DNA of 64,000 nt from Chryseobacterium viscerum (GTDB lineage: Bacteria > Bacteroidota > Bacteroidia > Flavobacteriales > Weeksellaceae), in contig NZ_PPEG02000005.1 in the NCBI RefSeq assembly GCF_002899945.2, positions 186,001 through 250,000 of the forward strand, written 5' to 3'. The notes under the pieces are model-generated. The model was not told the DNA's origin and did no database searches. It saw nothing but the letters and a program-made list of their open reading frames with translations. Below, piece after piece: positions 8,299 to 16,937 of this stretch (its first letter is position 1; each line of letters begins with the position of its first letter). The translations under genes and the position numbers were made by a program.

Positions 8299-10374
8299 TT
8301 ATTTTTTAAGTTGAATTTCAAGATCAGCAAGGATAGATTCTACCGAACGGATTGTGAATGCTGATAATGTTAAAGTAGGATTTGAAGTTCCCAGTGTTGT
8401 CATATTTCCTGCTCCTACGATATATAAATTAGAATGGTCCCAGGCTTTGCAATAGCTGTTGGTTACAGAATCTTCTGCTGTAGAACCCATTCTGTGAGTT
8501 CCTACAATATGGCCTGCACCGTTGTAAGAATATCTTTTTCCATTGTAGATCACAGAGTTTTTGTCTTCCACAGTATATTTTGTAAAATCCTCAATCCCTA
8601 ATCTTTTGAACATTTGGTCCGAAGCACTTTTTGCCTGTTCCATAGATCTCTTCTCGTAGTCAGTCAGCTCATAATGAATAACAGGACGTGGAATACCAAG
8701 AACATCCAGATATTGATCATTAATAGTTACTCTGTTATTAGGGTTTGGCAGCTGCTCGATCTCAAAATGGAACAAAACCTGCTTTGAAAGCCTGTTGGTA
8801 AGTTTTTCTCTTAATTCTGCTCCAAAACGTTTGTCTTTGATAAAGTAGGCCACATCAGAACCTGGAGAAAATGCAGGCCAGCCCCAGCCCCAATTGTCAA
8901 GCGGAGAGATCCACGCTGAAAATTCACCTCTGAAATTTCCGTCACGGAAAGACGAAATATTCGTGGTAGAACCAGGACCTCTGTACGGATATACCGGTTC
9001 TGGGAAAAGTCCCCACGTAAGCATTACCATATGATCCATCAGGTTTCTTCCTACCTGGTCACTGCTGTTAGCAGCCGTTTTTACAACATTGTTAACGGTA
9101 TATTTGGAGTTCAATAAAATTTTTGGATTTTCAAAAGCATTGGCTGCCAGAATTACGATAGAGTCTGAAGTGTCAATAGCTTCTTCAACAAAATCAGTTT
9201 TCTCCCTTGAAGTATATCTTCTCAGATGAACTTTGGAAATTTTATCTTGATTATCCTGATCCACACTTAATTTATAAACCACACTCTGAGCCTGAATCTG
9301 CATGTATGGATTGCGCTTAAGGTTTTCATTCTCATTAACTTTATATAAAGCTTTTTTCAATGTTTTTAAAGCATTGTATTTTGCCTGAACCGGACAGATC
9401 GGAACACAGGATGCATTTCCTTCGCAGCGTTCTCCCATATAAGGATTCCATACAGAACCAAGAGCTTTGTATTCTTCCTTTTCTGAGCTGTCTAAAACAA
9501 GTTTGTATCCCGTTTCTTTAGGTTCAGCTTTGATGATCTTTGTTTTTCCGTATTTGGGATTCGGAATAGAATTTCTTCCCTGTGGAGATGGTACCATCAA
9601 TAACGGAATTTCTCCTGAGCTTAGCGCTACACTTGTCCCTTTAAGACCCTCAATGATCTTGTGATCCATATAACTCTGAGGAATTTCTTCCATCGGGAAC
9701 ACATAATCTCCGTAATATTCTTCCATATTCTCAGAAATAGGATATTCCTGTCTTGAAACATCTCCGGAAACCCCTATTTCAAACTCTGCCATTTCATAAT
9801 AAGGCCTTAGTTCTTCATAGTCTATAGGCCAGTTAATGGGTGTTTTTTCTTTCGAATCCGGCTTATCTATTGTAATTCCGTATTTCTCTGTAAGTTTGAA
9901 ATCGTTCGGAAGCATCCTTGGAGTAGTTCCCAGCCAGTGAAGGGTAGTCCCTCCGCCCACTCTGATGGCATCACTGGCAAACGGCATTGGCCCAAACTGA
10001 ACCAGATATCCTTTCTTATCAGGAAATGGGGGGATAATATGCTCCATATCGAGTACATTCGGAGAAGGGGCCTGTTTTAAATTCGGATAAGGAGAATTGG
10101 GAACTTTGGCTTCTTCCATATAAAAAGTACGCATATACTCATTATATGTAGTCATTGAAGACACAGAATCCAGCTCCAGACCGGCTTCTAATCCAGCTTC
10201 GTACATCAGGATTGATATTTCGCGGATGTTGTCAGATTTTCCTGCATCTGCACGGTGGATCATTTTTCCTTTGGTTACATCAAATACGTGGTCGGTCAGC
10301 AGTTTTGCAATAAGAGATCCTGCGATCCCTGTTCCTACGATGATGACATCTTTTTTATGGTTGATCTTATTCAT
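8299..10374 (-). CDS. GMC family FAD-dependent oxidoreductase
   Basis: 691 residues. The FAD-binding GxGxxG motif is VGTGIAGSL near residue 13-21; the second GMC signature GGGTTLHWLG is near 142; the C-terminal GMC domain has GTHRMG and the closing GAGNMTTLGTSNPTLTLSAF with the expected catalytic His region. A cysteine cluster (C-x6-C-x4-C-P, near residue 315) resembles that of membrane-linked sugar/gluconate dehydrogenase large subunits. The family oxidises alcohols or sugars, passing electrons to a partner. It overlaps the small subunit gene by 8 bp, which indicates coupled translation. No Tat or Sec signal is evident, so the usual export with the small subunit is not visible. Confidence 0.92.
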   Translation of the reverse strand: MNKINHKKDVIIVGTGIAGSLIAKLLTDHVFDVTKGKMIHRADAGKSDNIREISILMYEAGLEAGLELDSVSSMTTYNEYMRTFYMEEAKVPNSPYPNLKQAPSPNVLDMEHIIPPFPDKKGYLVQFGPMPFASDAIRVGGGTTLHWLGTTPRMLPNDFKLTEKYGITIDKPDSKEKTPINWPIDYEELRPYYEMAEFEIGVSGDVSRQEYPISENMEEYYGDYVFPMEEIPQSYMDHKIIEGLKGTSVALSSGEIPLLMVPSPQGRNSIPNPKYGKTKIIKAEPKETGYKLVLDSSEKEEYKALGSVWNPYMGERCEGNASCVPICPVQAKYNALKTLKKALYKVNENENLKRNPYMQIQAQSVVYKLSVDQDNQDKISKVHLRRYTSREKTDFVEEAIDTSDSIVILAANAFENPKILLNSKYTVNNVVKTAANSSDQVGRNLMDHMVMLTWGLFPEPVYPYRGPGSTTNISSFRDGNFRGEFSAWISPLDNWGWGWPAFSPGSDVAYFIKDKRFGAELREKLTNRLSKQVLFHFEIEQLPNPNNRVTINDQYLDVLGIPRPVIHYELTDYEKRSMEQAKSASDQMFKRLGIEDFTKYTVEDKNSVIYNGKRYSYNGAGHIVGTHRMGSTAEDSVTNSYCKAWDHSNLYIVGAGNMTTLGTSNPTLTLSAFTIRSVESILADLEIQLKK

Positions 10375-10816
10375 GAGTTGTTGTTACAGGTTTAATATTC
10401 CATGATTTGTAGCCAGGCTGTTTTGCTCCGGGTGGATGAGAATGCATCAGGTTCCAGACAAGGCCTTCTTTGTAAGAAAGATCATTGATATACGCTCCTT
10501 CCCAGGTTCCCAGATACCACATTGTAATGACTTTCCCAGCAATATCATTCATCCCTGGTTTTGCTATAATTTCGGATTGAATGGCTTTTTTTAACTGATC
10601 TTTATCGGAAGAGCTTTCAAGAATATTTTTAGAAACAGTAAGAAATTCTACAAAAGTAGCAGCATCTAAGCTTTTGAGAACGTAAGTGTAATAGGTTTCT
10701 GCCAAGCCAGTAGACTGTAATTCGTTGACCGTAAATCCGGCAAGCGCTTCCGAGATAGACATAAACACGTCGAAATAGTAATCGTCGACGTTGAGGATTT
10801 TGTTAATAATGTTCAT
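10367..10816 (-). CDS. Small subunit of sugar/sorbitol-type dehydrogenase (FAD-SLDH family)
   Basis: 149 residues. The C-terminal half shows 'MWYLGTW', then '..W.LMHSHPPGAKQPGYKSW', the pattern of the small subunit of membrane-bound FAD sorbitol/fructose dehydrogenases and related gluconate 2-dehydrogenase subunit 3 proteins. These subunits stabilise or help export the GMC large subunit. The typical Tat signal of that family is absent. The gene is the first large gene of the operon; its stop overlaps the GMC start. The start ATG 10816 lies 38 bp after a possible 32-codon gene. Confidence 0.85.
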   Translation of the reverse strand: MNIINKILNVDDYYFDVFMSISEALAGFTVNELQSTGLAETYYTYVLKSLDAATFVEFLTVSKNILESSSDKDQLKKAIQSEIIAKPGMNDIAGKVITMWYLGTWEGAYINDLSYKEGLVWNLMHSHPPGAKQPGYKSWNIKPVTTTHE

Positions 10817-10853
10817 TTCGTTAAAAATTTGGGTTAGATATCTTCAACTCCTT

Positions 10854-10952
10854 TTAACAGGAGATGTTCATGCTGATTGATCTACAGCTGCCGGATTTTT
10901 CAGATACCATCTCTTTTTTCAGAAATGAATGCATGTCTTTCAAGCGATCCAT
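10854..10952 (-). CDS. Possible 32-residue leader or precursor peptide
   Basis: A short ORF starting MDRLKDMHSFLKKEM and ending with a Ser/Cys-rich tail (SGSCRSISMNISC) lies 37 bp upstream of the operon's first gene on the same strand. A near-consensus box TAATTTCG (10974-10981, minus) is 21 bp before its ATG, so it would be the first ORF in the operon mRNA. The amphipathic N terminus and short Ser/Cys C terminus resemble modified-peptide precursors, but no family is recognised. It could equally be chance. The remainder of 10953-11277 holds no other gene that I can see. Confidence 0.35.
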   Translation of the reverse strand: MDRLKDMHSFLKKEMVSEKSGSCRSISMNISC

Positions 10953-11277
10953 AGTTATCAATTTTTGTTACATCGAAATTAATCAGATCCTGTTAGATAA
11001 GATTCAGTATTTCTACGTAATTTATAGTAGTTATTGTTTGTGAATTTTTACATAATCCCTTATACGAAAGGGTTTGTGGAAGTTTTGTTTTCACCTAGTT
11101 TAGAATTAATTTAAATAATGTGGTAGGATATGTTGGATTTACTGATGTATTGATTCCCAATATTTTGTTATCTGATTCATCATGTAAGTACTGAACTTAT
11201 TAACAATATTTATTTGGGCTTTCTAAAAATATGTAGGCTTTTTAAATTATTAAACTTTGCATTATTAAAAAACACAG

Positions 11278-12096
11278 ATGAGAAAAGCACTATTTTTATT
11301 CACTACTTTAGTAACATCAGTCATATTTGGGCAAAATGTAGGGATAGGAACACCCAATCCTGACCCTTCGGCTATTTTGGATCTAACAGCTTCCAACAAA
11401 GGATTTTTGCCTCCTAGGATAAACCTTAATTCTACTACAGATATTGTAACCATTCCCAATCCGGCCACGGGGCTTTTTGTTTTTAACACTGGAGCTGGAA
11501 GTTTAACAACTAAAGGTTATTATTATTGGGATGGAGCAAAATGGACGAGATTAAGCATTGCTGATGGGGGTGGAAATTTCCAGGTGGGAGAAGAAAGAGG
11601 TTATCGGTTTGTAGTAACAGGGACATTTCAAAATTCTGCAGGAAATACCAATAAAAATCAAATGACAGGAAGAGCAGCTTCCCAAACAGGGGTAATTCAG
11701 AGAAAAGCTCTGTCTGAATTTGTGAATGTTGCTGAGCTTCCTTTTTTTGAGGGAATAAGAATTGATGTTTTAGCTGGTGAGGATACTGTTTTAAGACCAA
11801 GATTTTTTAACACAACCAATTCTAATATTACTATATCTTATGCAACATTGTCTACAAGCAACCCATTACAGAATTCTCCCAATATGACCATTCTTCCTAA
11901 TTATTACAGTACAAGAATTGATGGTGATGATTGGCTATACACAAGCAATGAATATATGGAACAGGATCTTGTAGAAATACTTTTTCCTGATGGTAAGTAT
12001 TACAGAATGTCCATTGTAGCCTATTCCACAAATGCAGCTTTTAACACGGCCGCATCTAATACTATTATTGGAATTTCTTTGAAAAGAATTATTTAA
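11278..12096 (+). CDS. Secreted surface protein of the 'NVGIGT' type
   Basis: 272 residues with a signal peptide (residues 1-18, cleavage after VIFGQ) followed by NVGIGTPNPDPSAILDL and GFLPPRINL, a start that is very common in Flavobacteriia cell-surface proteins of unknown function. The rest is beta-rich with no catalytic motif and no type IX sorting domain at the C terminus. A box close to consensus (TAAACTTTG, one base longer than TAnnTTTG) ends near 11258. A strong hairpin follows at 12147-12177. Confidence 0.85.
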   Translation: MRKALFLFTTLVTSVIFGQNVGIGTPNPDPSAILDLTASNKGFLPPRINLNSTTDIVTIPNPATGLFVFNTGAGSLTTKGYYYWDGAKWTRLSIADGGGNFQVGEERGYRFVVTGTFQNSAGNTNKNQMTGRAASQTGVIQRKALSEFVNVAELPFFEGIRIDVLAGEDTVLRPRFFNTTNSNITISYATLSTSNPLQNSPNMTILPNYYSTRIDGDDWLYTSNEYMEQDLVEILFPDGKYYRMSIVAYSTNAAFNTAASNTIIGISLKRII

Positions 12097-12146
12097 TAAT
12101 ACTACTTATTGAAAGTGAAATAATTTTAATATAATCATGTTTAGTA

Positions 12147-12177
12147 AACAGATGCTTGTCATTGACAAGCATCTGTT
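12147..12177. terminator. Perfect inverted repeat after the surface protein gene
   Basis: ACAGATGCTTGTC (12148-12160) and its exact complement (12164-12176) form a 13-14 bp stem with a 3-nt loop, about 50 bp beyond the stop. There is no long T run, so it may be a terminator or an mRNA-stabilising hairpin. Confidence 0.5.
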
Positions 12178-12309
12178 GTATTTATGGATTACACATTCTT
12201 TGAAGTATGATTAATTAAGGTGTAACGAAAGTATAGTTTTAAGTGTCTAATAGATAGATGCAAGCCGCTGATTAAATAATTACCAAAGAAAAATCAATTA
12301 ATTCTGACC

Positions 12310-13629
12310 ATGAAAAAACTTACTTTAACCATACTATGTCTGATCTCTTTTGCCTTATCTGCACAACGACTGAAGGATAAAAAAGAAACCGCTTCTCATT
12401 TGTCCAAAAATCTAAAAGAACAGTCAATACATCAATCTGTTCAGCTCGAAACAGACAGGATATTTAATAAGTTGGTTACTATCAGAAGAGATTTTCATGA
12501 AAATCCGGAACTGGCAGGCAAGGAAGTGCAAACTCAGGAAAAGATTAAACAGTATCTGCTTGATTTAGGATTGGAAGTTCAAACGGATGTTTATGGATAT
12601 GGTGTTGTAGGAATTCTGAAAGGGGATAAGGAAGGAAAAAAAATAGCATGGAGATCGGATATGGATGCATTACCCAATGATTATCCGGATCCGGAGACAT
12701 TCAAATCGAAAGTAAAAGGTGTTCAGCATGGTTGTGGCCACGATATTCATATGGCAGTTGGACTAGGAATTGCTGAAGTTCTTGCCAAAAATAAAAAGTC
12801 ATTAAAAGGAACTGTTTATTTCATATTTCAGCCTGAAGAGGAAACTTTCAAAGGCGCAAAAGAAATGTTGAATAACGGGTTGCTTTCCAGAATACATCCT
12901 GAAGAAATTTATGGATTGCATGTAACTGCAATACCGGCTGGACAGCTCATGGTGAAACCTAATGAAATGTTTGCCTATCAAAAGAGAATAAGGATTCAGT
13001 TGAAAAATGAATTGTCAGAAGAACAGACAAATGAATTAACAAAAAAAATCAGCAATTCTTTATTTCGTGCTTCTTCCGGAAGTAAGCCATGGGAAATACA
13101 TTCTATGGTTGATCCTAAAATCGGGCTGACAAATCCGAATACTATTTTCAAAGATTATCTTTTCATAGACGGAAAATTTGCCACTTATTCTAAAAATAAT
13201 GAATCTTTTCTTGAAAACTATCTATATGAGACGAATTTATCTAATGTAGATAAGATAATTCCAGAAGTTCAAAAGATTATCGAGGATAATGGTTACAAAA
13301 ACCAACTTCTCTCTGTTTCATTCACGCAGGGAAATCCAACTGTTATCAATAATGAAAAATTAACCCGTTCAGCAACAGAAATCCTTCAGAATATGTTTGG
13401 GAAAAATACAGTTGCTATAGCTTATGGGCAGGTTCCGTTTTTTAATGATGACTTTGCTTATTTTCAACAAAAAATACCGGGAGTTTACTTCTTTCTTGGT
13501 GGTTCTAATGTTGAAAAAGGAGTGATTGCAATGAATCATTCTCCTAATTTTCAGGTGGACGAGGAAAGCATCAGAACCGGAGTGAAATGCTTTTCATCAT
13601 TAATTATAGAGCGTCTTAATAGCAACTAA
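12310..13629 (+). CDS. Secreted M20 family amidohydrolase/peptidase
   Basis: 439 residues with a signal peptide (residues 1-19, ...LSAQ). M20 zinc-site motifs are in order: HENPELAGKE (~60), WRSDMDALP (~117), GCGHDIHM (~138), FQPEEE (~175) and, near the C terminus, NHSPNFQVDEES. The motif set is that of N-acyl-amino-acid amidohydrolases/IAA-amino-acid hydrolases, which release an amino acid from an N-acyl substrate; the exact substrate is open. It is slightly longer than cytosolic members because of the export signal. It stands alone, flanked by terminators. Confidence 0.9.
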   Translation: MKKLTLTILCLISFALSAQRLKDKKETASHLSKNLKEQSIHQSVQLETDRIFNKLVTIRRDFHENPELAGKEVQTQEKIKQYLLDLGLEVQTDVYGYGVVGILKGDKEGKKIAWRSDMDALPNDYPDPETFKSKVKGVQHGCGHDIHMAVGLGIAEVLAKNKKSLKGTVYFIFQPEEETFKGAKEMLNNGLLSRIHPEEIYGLHVTAIPAGQLMVKPNEMFAYQKRIRIQLKNELSEEQTNELTKKISNSLFRASSGSKPWEIHSMVDPKIGLTNPNTIFKDYLFIDGKFATYSKNNESFLENYLYETNLSNVDKIIPEVQKIIEDNGYKNQLLSVSFTQGNPTVINNEKLTRSATEILQNMFGKNTVAIAYGQVPFFNDDFAYFQQKIPGVYFFLGGSNVEKGVIAMNHSPNFQVDEESIRTGVKCFSSLIIERLNSN

Positions 13630-13690
13630 CCTTTTATTGTAATACGATCTATTTAAACAAAACTTCTGGTAAAGAAGCTTACTTTATATA

Positions 13691-13723
13691 AAAAATGCTG
13701 TTCTCAAAAAGAACAGCATTTTT
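13691..13723. terminator. Bidirectional terminator between M20 and azoR
   Basis: Stem AAAAATGCTGTTCT/AGAACAGCATTTTT with a CAAAA loop; A and T runs on both sides let it serve the converging genes ending at 13629 and 13730. Confidence 0.8.
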
Positions 13724-13729
13724 AATTTT

Positions 13730-14332
13730 TTACTCTACAACAATACTTTCAATGCCTTTTTGCAATGCTGTGTCCTGAATAACCGGAACAGAAAGCCCTT
13801 CTGCACGGACAACAGAAATATCCGTCATTCCCATAAATCCTAAAGTTTGTTTTAAATAAGGAACTACAAAATCATAAGCCTGCCTTTCGCCTTCAGAATA
13901 AACACCGCCACTTGAAAAAGCAAGATATACTTTCTTGTTTTTCACCAGACCTTCAGGACCGTTTTCACTGTAACTGAAAGTTTGTCCTGCTCTTGCAATA
14001 TGATCAAGCCATGACTTCAGTGTAGAAGTGATGCTGAAGTTATAAAGCGGAGCTTCAATAATGATAATATCAGCCTCATGAAGCTCAGCAATTACCATAT
14101 CAGAGAGCTTTACAGTTTCCAATTGCTCAGAAGTACGGTTTTCAGCCGGGGTGAAGAATGCATTGATATGGGCTTCTTCCAAATGAGGAAAAAGAGGATT
14201 GGTCAAATCACGTTTTTTGAAAATACTGTCAGGGTATTTTGCGGTAATTTTTTCTACAACAGCATTTCCCAGTTTTTTGCTGACTGATGATTCGCTTCTT
14301 GGGCTTGAGATAATATGAAGTACTTGTTTCAT
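13730..14332 (-). CDS. azoR: FMN-dependent NADH:quinone/azo reductase
   Basis: 200 residues from ATG 14332; a longer in-frame start (14491) would run into the divergent HxlR gene and is rejected. The N-terminal flavodoxin-like phosphate loop is 'SSPRSESSVS' (~9-18); 'PLYNFSITSTLKSWLDHIARAGQTFSYSENGP' features around residues 95-125 and 'SSGGVYSEG' (~141) are classic for AzoR. These homodimeric flavoproteins reduce quinones and azo compounds with NAD(P)H and protect against electrophile stress. The divergent HxlR-type gene and repeated sequences between them point to local control. Confidence 0.93.
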   Translation of the reverse strand: MKQVLHIISSPRSESSVSKKLGNAVVEKITAKYPDSIFKKRDLTNPLFPHLEEAHINAFFTPAENRTSEQLETVKLSDMVIAELHEADIIIIEAPLYNFSITSTLKSWLDHIARAGQTFSYSENGPEGLVKNKKVYLAFSSGGVYSEGERQAYDFVVPYLKQTLGFMGMTDISVVRAEGLSVPVIQDTALQKGIESIVVE

Positions 14333-14370
14333 TTTTTTATTTTTTAAAATTGATATTTCAAAATTATCTA

Positions 14371-14430
14371 TATTTACTAATAAAAAGATAGTAGTTACCA
14401 AAAGGTTAGTAATAACATTTAGGTTAGTAA
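14371..14430. promoter_or_regulatory. azoR-hxlR intergenic operator region
   Basis: GGTTAGTAA occurs twice in direct orientation (14404-14412 and 14422-14430, 18 bp apart). Further left TTACTAAT and AGTAGTTACC give related inverted sequence. HxlR/DUF24 regulators such as YodB bind TACT/AGTA-type repeats, so these are good operator candidates for both divergent genes. Confidence 0.5.
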
Positions 14431-14447
14431 CAATAGAAAAAAATAGA

Positions 14448-14804
14448 ATGGAAGAAGAAAAAATAGTGTATTCACGGCCACAATGCAGCACTCATCTGTC
14501 TGCAACTGAGGATGCTTTATACGTTCTTGGCGGGAGATGGACGATCCGGGTCATGATTGCTATTTTAGGCGGACATACGCGGTTCAATGAATTACAGCGG
14601 ACCATCAATGGAATTTCAGCACGAGTGTTATCCAGCGAATTAAAAAAACTGGAGGTCAACCATTTGGTGGAAAGAACAGTTCTCAGCGATCATAAGCCCG
14701 TTTTGGTAGAATATATTCCTACAGAATACAGTGAATCACTGAAAGATGTGATTGCTGCCCTGGCTGATTGGGGGGTAAAACATAAAAAGAAAATTACAGC
14801 CTGA
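14448..14804 (+). CDS. HxlR (DUF24) family redox-type regulator
   Basis: 118 residues with the HxlR winged helix: 'ALYVLGGRWTIRVMIAIL' (~23-40), 'RFNELQRTINGISARVLSSELKKLE' (~47-72) and the wing 'VERTVLSDHKPVLVEYIPTEYSESL'. A single conserved cysteine at residue 13 precedes the first helix, the position of the redox-sensing Cys in YodB/HypR-type members. With azoR divergent from it, a role as quinone/oxidant-responsive repressor of azoR is a strong inference from the Bacillus YodB-azoR precedent. Confidence 0.9.
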   Translation: MEEEKIVYSRPQCSTHLSATEDALYVLGGRWTIRVMIAILGGHTRFNELQRTINGISARVLSSELKKLEVNHLVERTVLSDHKPVLVEYIPTEYSESLKDVIAALADWGVKHKKKITA

Positions 14805-14908
14805 TAACACAATAGAAGAGTAGGTGGGTGCCATGAAATACTGTGTCTTTTGCTGTATTTTATGAGTTGCACCATTCATTATGCTTTTAATCAATTAATA
14901 ATGATAAG

Positions 14909-15505
14909 ATGATCATATGCGAAGACTTATTATTTTCCTGGGGAGCCAGTCTGGAAAAATATGAAGCTGGAGATGCTATTTTTCAGGAAGGAACTGCGGC
15001 AAAATATTATTTTCAGATAAAGTATGGTACTGCAAAACTGAATACTTTTTTAGAAGATGGAAAAGAATTTGTTCACGGGCTTCCCTTTGATGGTCATTGC
15101 ATAGGTGAGAGTTACTTATTTACAGACCATCATTATGCAGTCAATGCGATTGCAGTTACCAGCTGTGAAGTGATTAAGATTTCTAAAACCAAATTCCTGC
15201 CGCTATTATTGGAAAACCCTGCATTAATGCTGGAGATCAATAAATATACAGCCGACAGAATGCATTTCCGGTATTTAATTTCCAGTTTTCTGGCCATTTC
15301 GGATCCCATTATAAAACTTAGGAAGCTTTTTGATCATATTAAAAGCTATTTCGGTTTTGAAGAAGCTTACTCATTCCTGATTCCCTATACCAGACAGCAA
15401 ATAGCTACTCTTACCGGTCTTCGGGTAGAAACGGTGATCAGATATGTCAAAAAAATGGAGGAACAGAAACTTGTTAAAATTGAAAGCTCTAAAATTTATT
15501 ATTAG
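14909..15505 (+). CDS. Crp/Fnr family transcriptional regulator
   Basis: 198 residues. An N-terminal cyclic-nucleotide-binding-like beta barrel (~10-110; 'YEAGDAIFQEGTAAKYYFQIKYG') leads through a long helix to a C-terminal Crp helix-turn-helix ('TRQQIATLTGLRVETVIRYVKKME', ~160-185). No iron-sulfur cysteine set is present and the cAMP-binding R/S motif is not evident, so the ligand is unknown. It converges on the Usp gene (stop 15517), and may regulate the Usp/MarR pair as stress-related neighbours, though nothing in the sequence proves that. Confidence 0.88.
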   Translation: MIICEDLLFSWGASLEKYEAGDAIFQEGTAAKYYFQIKYGTAKLNTFLEDGKEFVHGLPFDGHCIGESYLFTDHHYAVNAIAVTSCEVIKISKTKFLPLLLENPALMLEINKYTADRMHFRYLISSFLAISDPIIKLRKLFDHIKSYFGFEEAYSFLIPYTRQQIATLTGLRVETVIRYVKKMEEQKLVKIESSKIYY

Positions 15506-15516
15506 TTTTCAGTGAT

Positions 15517-16359
15517 TTATTTTAAGATCAGTACAGGCTGATGGGTATTTTGGTAAATTCCTTCAGAAATACTTCTGCTGGCCAGATAATACAAAAAGCT
15601 GTGCTCGCCTGGTAATGCAATAATAAGATCGGCAGCATTGGAGGTGGCGAAAGTCAGAATACCATTAATAACATCTTTATCATAAGAATAATGAATACTG
15701 CTCGGAATTTCCGTTAAATGTTCGCGGATATAGTCTTCCAGCTCCCTTTTTTTATCCTCATCCTCTTTTTCACTGGTCTTGATATTTAAAAACAACAACC
15801 GGACATCTTGTTTGTGAATAACAGATTTATGATGAAATAATCTTTGTAATCTTTTGATTCCCTTTATATCACAAGGAATAAATATATTTTTAATAGGAGT
15901 GTAGTGATAGCTGTTGGGAACAATTAAGGTCTTTACAGGGCTGGTTCTTGCAATGCTTATAATATTATCAGAAACAAAGCTTTCATTGGAAGAGGTTGGG
16001 TCGTCACTCCCAAGAATAATCAGTTCTACAGACGGTTCGTTCTTTAAAAGCTCATTGATGCTTCTGGTAAGAGCCCAGTCACTTAGTACTCTGGAAACCT
16101 TGAGGTCAGGGTGTTTTTCTGTAATAATACTGCTTAACTGGTCAAATAATAATTCTGTTCTTTGAAGCAGATTATTCAGACTTTCTTCATTCACAAAGGA
16201 ATGCCCTTCTGCAATATGCAGATAATCAAACTCAGATTCTCCCGCTGTTTTTAGTAAGATGATGTTTTGATATTCATAGGTTTTTGCCCAGTCTGCGGCA
16301 ACTCTTACTGCATTTTCCGTAGTTGATGTAAAATCAATGGGTACAAGGATTGTTCTCAT
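15517..16359 (-). CDS. Tandem universal stress protein (UspA family)
   Basis: 280 residues with an N-terminal Usp domain (residues 1-147: 'ILVPIDFTSTTENAVRVAADWA', 'ELIILGSDD' and 'KTLIVPN') and a more diverged second half (~150-280) ending 'YQNTHQPVLILK'. The ATP-binding G-x2-G-x9-G(S/T) motif is not intact in either half. The start overlaps the MarR stop by 4 bp (ATGA type), so the two are translated together. Confidence 0.9.
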   Translation of the reverse strand: MRTILVPIDFTSTTENAVRVAADWAKTYEYQNIILLKTAGESEFDYLHIAEGHSFVNEESLNNLLQRTELLFDQLSSIITEKHPDLKVSRVLSDWALTRSINELLKNEPSVELIILGSDDPTSSNESFVSDNIISIARTSPVKTLIVPNSYHYTPIKNIFIPCDIKGIKRLQRLFHHKSVIHKQDVRLLFLNIKTSEKEDEDKKRELEDYIREHLTEIPSSIHYSYDKDVINGILTFATSNAADLIIALPGEHSFLYYLASRSISEGIYQNTHQPVLILK

Positions 16360-16832
16360 AATATATCATTTTTTGATCCTGATTCTTCCAGATTTACTGT
16401 CATTTTTTTTACTAGCAGAAGAGCTTTGCTGATCTCTTCTTCATCAATATCTCCAGCCGCTTTTTTATAAAGGTCCAATGCCCACGGATAAACAGTTTCT
16501 ACAATCTGTTTCCCTTTCACAGTTAAAAAGATCTGCTTATTCCTCCGGTCGTTTTTATATGCTATCCGTTCTACCAGATCCCGCTTTACAAGGCTGTTGA
16601 TAAGATAAGTGATGCTTGATTTGTCTTTGCTTACTTTACTCCCTATTTCCTGCTGATTGATGCCATTATTGCGTGAAAGTAATCCCAGAATCTCAATAAG
16701 TTCAAAAGAAAGATCCGGATCATATTCATTAATGGTGGTCTGAATCTTCTGTCGAAGGCGGCTTTTCATTTCACTCATGGCCAGGCCTAGCTCCAGAGCC
16801 AGTTCCGAAATATTATTCTGTTGTACAGGCAT
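16356..16832 (-). CDS. MarR family transcriptional regulator
   Basis: 158 residues with a MarR winged helix (~45-110): 'LSRNNGINQQEIGSKVSKDKSSITYLINSLVKRDLVERIAYKNDRRNKQIFLTVKG', i.e. recognition helix plus D-x-R wing. It is first in a two-gene operon with the Usp gene. Its promoter carries two inverted repeats (16854-16898 and 16914-16937), consistent with autoregulation and hence with ligand-triggered induction of the stress protein. Confidence 0.92.
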   Translation of the reverse strand: MPVQQNNISELALELGLAMSEMKSRLRQKIQTTINEYDPDLSFELIEILGLLSRNNGINQQEIGSKVSKDKSSITYLINSLVKRDLVERIAYKNDRRNKQIFLTVKGKQIVETVYPWALDLYKKAAGDIDEEEISKALLLVKKMTVNLEESGSKNDIL

Positions 16833-16853
16833 ACTTTTACAATATATTAGAGC

Positions 16854-16937
16854 AGGATAAGATACATATCGAAAAGATTTTATCGCATATCTTATCCTAA
16901 CAAATATACGTAAAATTAGTTTTAATTAAAACTAATT
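16854..16937 (-). promoter_or_regulatory. marR-usp promoter with two palindromes
   Basis: Minus-strand box TATATTTG (16901-16908). Upstream of it lies a perfect 24-bp palindrome (16914-16937, half-site AATTAGTTTTAA) over the -33 region. Downstream, AGGATAAGATA (16854-16864) and its exact complement (16888-16898) form a second inverted repeat across the start site. MarR dimers favour such palindromes. Confidence 0.65.

Noticed and set aside
8295..8330. Upstream start of the ferritin-like protein
   Set aside because: It would overlap the GMC gene end; ATG 8294 follows the GMC stop by 4 bp.
5289..10816. Violacein- or rebeccamycin-type pathway
   Set aside because: Only the ferritin-like domain resembles VioB/RebD; no tryptophan oxidase or monooxygenase gene is present.
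14333..14491. N-terminal extension of azoR
   Set aside because: It would overlap the divergent HxlR gene and lacks similarity to AzoR proteins.
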